Source: an uncultured Actinomyces sp.
GTDB taxonomy: Bacteria > Actinomycetota > Actinomycetes > Actinomycetales > Actinomycetaceae
Length of the DNA stretch: 7,717 bases
Assembly: GCA_938030835.1 (NCBI GenBank)
Contig: CALHID010000258.1
Location: 1 to 7,717, forward strand
Direction of reading: 5' to 3'
The notes beneath the pieces were generated by a model. It was not told where the DNA came from, searched no databases, and saw nothing but the letters and a program-made list of their open reading frames with translations. Each line of letters opens with the position of its first letter. Within the stretch, counting starts at the first letter, position 1. Made by a program: the position numbers and the translations under genes. Positions 5,967-7,717 of the stretch are shown here, piece after piece.

Positions 5967-6482
5967 ATGGGAACAATGATCACTCACGATCCTCAGCTCC
6001 TTGCCCTGCGCGCTCTCACTGCACCACTACTAGGCACCGAAGAACCACTTGCGCACCTCAATGAGATTTCTTTGAGTGCTCGAGGTGCGGCTGTTTGCGG
6101 TCATGTCCTCATTGATCTACTCGAGGAAAATGACCTCGCAATCGGTGACTACGAAGTGGTGATCGCACCCGAAGGTGACGGCGCACTTGCTGCCGCGATG
6201 ATTCACGCGGCGGGAGGGCGAGGGCTGGATCTGGATGCCGCACTTCTCCAGCCGACTCAGGCGACGGCCTCGGACGCGTCTTTTACCGGCGCGCCCATCC
6301 ACGGGCGTCCGGCGGTCCTTCTGGCGAACTCTTCTTTGGTCGACACCGGTGCGCTTCATGAAGCTGCGGAAGGCGCGGGCGCCACGGTGGTCGGTGTTGT
6401 TTCCCTCCTCCCCGACCCTTCGACGCAGGATTTCGCACGCGAATCCGGACTCACCTACTGCGCGCCATCGCTTGCTGATTAA
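5967..6482 (+). CDS. Phosphoribosyltransferase-like protein with degenerate PRPP loop
   Basis: 171 residues from the ATG at 5967, or 168 from the ATG at 5976 (preceded by GGGA). The layout recalls orotate-type phosphoribosyltransferases: an N-terminal helix-rich stretch, a YEVVIAPEGDGALAAAMIHAAGGR segment (62-85) at the place of the VVGPxxGGIPLA strand-turn-helix, and RPAVLLANSSLVDTGALHEA (114-133) at the place of the PRPP-binding loop, followed by GATVVGVVSLLPD (138-150). The acidic pair normally preceding the loop (E/D-D in VLVEDVVTTG) reads Ala120-Asn121 here; only Asp126-Thr-Gly is retained. It may therefore bind a nucleotide without transferring it, or be inactive. It abuts the phosphatase gene with no intergenic base (TGAATG), so translational coupling and a shared function are likely. 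Fold assignment is by pattern and moderate; the gene itself is well supported by frame length and context. Confidence 0.7.
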   Translation: MGTMITHDPQLLALRALTAPLLGTEEPLAHLNEISLSARGAAVCGHVLIDLLEENDLAIGDYEVVIAPEGDGALAAAMIHAAGGRGLDLDAALLQPTQATASDASFTGAPIHGRPAVLLANSSLVDTGALHEAAEGAGATVVGVVSLLPDPSTQDFARESGLTYCAPSLAD

Positions 6483-6493
6483 TCACCAAAACG

Positions 6494-6523
6494 GTCATCA
6501 TCGCGTGATGTATGACATATAAT
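6494..6523 (+). promoter_or_regulatory. Promoter with consensus -10 and overlapping dyad, upstream of the transporter
   Basis: TATAAT at 6518-6523 is a perfect -10. A weak -35-like TCATCA (6495-6500) lies 17 bases upstream. Between and over them an imperfect inverted repeat spans 6494-6516: GTCATCATC against GATG-T-ATGAC, nine pairs with one bulged T (6511) around GCGT. Its place over the -35/-10 spacer suggests an operator; it is too AT-poor at the loop and lacks a U-run, so a terminator for the preceding gene is less likely. Transcription would begin near 6530, about 32 bases before the transporter ATG. Confidence 0.5.
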
Positions 6524-6550
6524 TATGCGTACTCATTCCGTGAAGACAAC

Positions 6551-6555
6551 GAGGT
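6551..6555 (+). promoter_or_regulatory. Ribosome binding site of the transporter gene
   Basis: GAGGT is 6 bases before the ATG at 6562 and decides this start over an internal in-frame ATG at 6622, which has no such sequence, and over an out-of-frame ATG at 6525. Confidence 0.7.
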
Positions 6556-6561
6556 CTGCCC

Positions 6562-7717
6562 ATGGTACGCCGCAACCGCAGTACTGCATCTGTATCTATT
6601 AACCCGCGCTCCGCGCAGAACATGTCGACCCGACCAGCCGATTTTTCTGCGACCAAGCAACGACTGAGCCCCTTCAAGGTGTTTGGAGCTGTGGGCGCAC
6701 TGATATCGATCATCACCTGTCTGCTCATCCAGCTGCCGGGCCTCGATGCCTCGGGAACCCGAATGTTTGGGATCTTCTTAGCGGCAATTCTCCTGTGGGT
6801 CACCGAGGCCGTCCCCCTTGCGGGCACCGCGGTCCTGGTGATTTTCCTCGAGGTCCTCTTCATCTCTGACCACGCCCTTTTGAGCATCCCCGAGAAAGCC
6901 CCCGCCTACACAAAGTTCTTCGGAGCTCTGGCCAACCCAGTCATCATCCTCTTCTTGGGCGGATTCATGGTTGCCGACGGAGCTGCGAAGTATAAGGTCG
7001 ACCGTGCGCTCTCCGCAGTGCTGCTGAAACCATTCATTGGCAAGCCGCGACTGACCGTCATGGGCGTCATGCTCATTACCGCAATCATGAGCATGTTCAT
7101 GTCAAACACCGCAACGACGGCGACCATGTTCGCTGTCATGATGCCGGTCATCATGGCTCTTCCCGAAGGTAAAGCGCGAACGGGCATCGCCTTATCGATC
7201 CCGGTTGCTGCGAATGTTGGCGGCATGGGAACACCTGTCGGCACTCCCCCGAACGCCATCGCCTTGGGCGCCCTGGAAAACGCGGGCATCAAGGTGACCT
7301 TCTTCCAGTGGATGCTGGCAGCTGTCCCGCTCATGCTGGTTCTTCTGGCTTTGTCATGGGCATTTATCGCGTGGCGCTACATCCCTTCAAATGCAAAGTT
7401 TGACATTGACACCTCTGCGCGATTCGAGAAGTCAAAGAGTGCCATCATCTTCTATGCGGTCGCAGGCCTGACGATCCTTCTGTGGATGACCGAATCCCTG
7501 CACCACATCTCCTCCAATATTGTTGGATTCCTTCCCGTCGTCATTCTGCTCATGACAAAGGTGATGAGCGGTGATGACCTGCGTGCATTGGATTGGCCTG
7601 TCCTGTGGCTAGTTGCCGGAGGTATCGCTCTCGGTTCCGGTGTTAGCGCGACCGGCTTGGACAAGTGGATGCTCGGTTCAATCAAGTGGGCCTCAATCCC
7701 CGGTGCACTGCTGATTC
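6562..7717 (+). CDS. DASS/SLC13-family anion:sodium symporter (3' end cut by window edge)
   Basis: 385 codons are visible, with no stop before the window end; family members are usually 450-550 residues, so roughly 70-150 are missing. A basic 37-residue cytosolic N-terminus precedes hydrophobic helices at about 38-58, 67-102, 124-140, 165-200, 250-272 and 293-310, and later ones. Family marks: LWVTEAVPLAGTAVL (78-92), the helical-hairpin stretch NPVIILFLGGFMVADG (125-140), the first SNT motif (Ser181-Asn182-Thr183 in MSNTATTATM) that binds carboxylate and Na+ in VcINDY, and GGMGTPVGTPPNAIALG (220-236). The second SNT motif should lie beyond the window. Expected role: uptake of dicarboxylates (succinate, malate, fumarate), citrate or possibly sulfate across the plasma membrane with Na+. 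Substrate cannot be set from the visible part. It has its own promoter. Confidence 0.93.
   Translation, partial: MVRRNRSTASVSINPRSAQNMSTRPADFSATKQRLSPFKVFGAVGALISIITCLLIQLPGLDASGTRMFGIFLAAILLWVTEAVPLAGTAVLVIFLEVLFISDHALLSIPEKAPAYTKFFGALANPVIILFLGGFMVADGAAKYKVDRALSAVLLKPFIGKPRLTVMGVMLITAIMSMFMSNTATTATMFAVMMPVIMALPEGKARTGIALSIPVAANVGGMGTPVGTPPNAIALGALENAGIKVTFFQWMLAAVPLMLVLLALSWAFIAWRYIPSNAKFDIDTSARFEKSKSAIIFYAVAGLTILLWMTESLHHISSNIVGFLPVVILLMTKVMSGDDLRALDWPVLWLVAGGIALGSGVSATGLDKWMLGSIKWASIPGALLI

Noticed and set aside
6525..6602. A 25-codon out-of-frame reading frame (MRTHSV...YCICIY) overlapping the transporter start, with two late cysteines, resembling a regulatory leader peptide.
   Set aside because: Its ATG lies between the TATAAT at 6518-6523 and the expected start site near 6530, so the promoter would begin transcription inside or after the ATG. 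It has no ribosome binding site.

Overview
The window comes from a moderately GC-rich bacterial chromosome, most likely a member of the Actinomycetota and perhaps Actinomycetaceae-like. The taxonomic reading rests on the gene set (PknB-like Ser/Thr kinase, MsiK/UgpC-type shared sugar ATPase, a DUF4032 protein with a WaaP-like kinase fold), on GC-leaning codon use, and on two starts that look leaderless. The exact genus is inference. Eight protein-coding genes fill almost the whole window. Two of them run off its edges: a kinase on the left (minus strand) and an SLC13-type transporter on the right (plus strand). No rRNA, tRNA, CRISPR array, insertion sequence, integrase or phage gene was seen.

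Layout. 1-826 (-): N-terminal 275 residues of a Ser/Thr protein kinase with all catalytic motifs. 827-1035: divergent intergenic region with candidate promoters for both flanking genes. 1036-2166 (+): ATP-binding subunit of a CUT1-type sugar or glycerol-phosphate ABC importer, in strongly biased codons. 2197-2232: a very stable hairpin. 2265-3683 (+): DUF4032 protein with an N-terminal kinase-like domain. 3732-4481 (+): cytosolic glycerophosphodiester phosphodiesterase. 4478-5101 (-): SpoU/TrmH-family RNA methyltransferase, convergent with the phosphodiesterase and overlapping it at a shared TTAA. 5148-5966 (+): HAD-IIA (NagD-like) phosphatase, divergent from the methyltransferase. 5967-6482 (+): phosphoribosyltransferase-like protein with a degenerate PRPP loop, directly abutting the phosphatase. 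6562-7717 (+): DASS/SLC13 anion:sodium symporter, cut by the window end.

How the genes may work together. The importer ATPase and the phosphodiesterase could both serve glycerol-phosphate or sugar uptake, as UgpC and UgpQ do in enterobacteria. Here, however, no permease or binding protein is adjacent, and the ATPase looks like a stand-alone shared subunit. The phosphatase and phosphoribosyltransferase-like genes almost certainly form a translationally linked pair. The remainder reads as ordinary core or semi-core chromosome. I do not see a new defence or mobile system. The more unusual points are regulatory (two probable leaderless starts with the same -10-to-ATG layout, a symmetric -10 serving divergent genes, a dyad inside the transporter promoter) and protein-level (the divergent kinase fold of the DUF4032 protein and the degenerate PRPP site).
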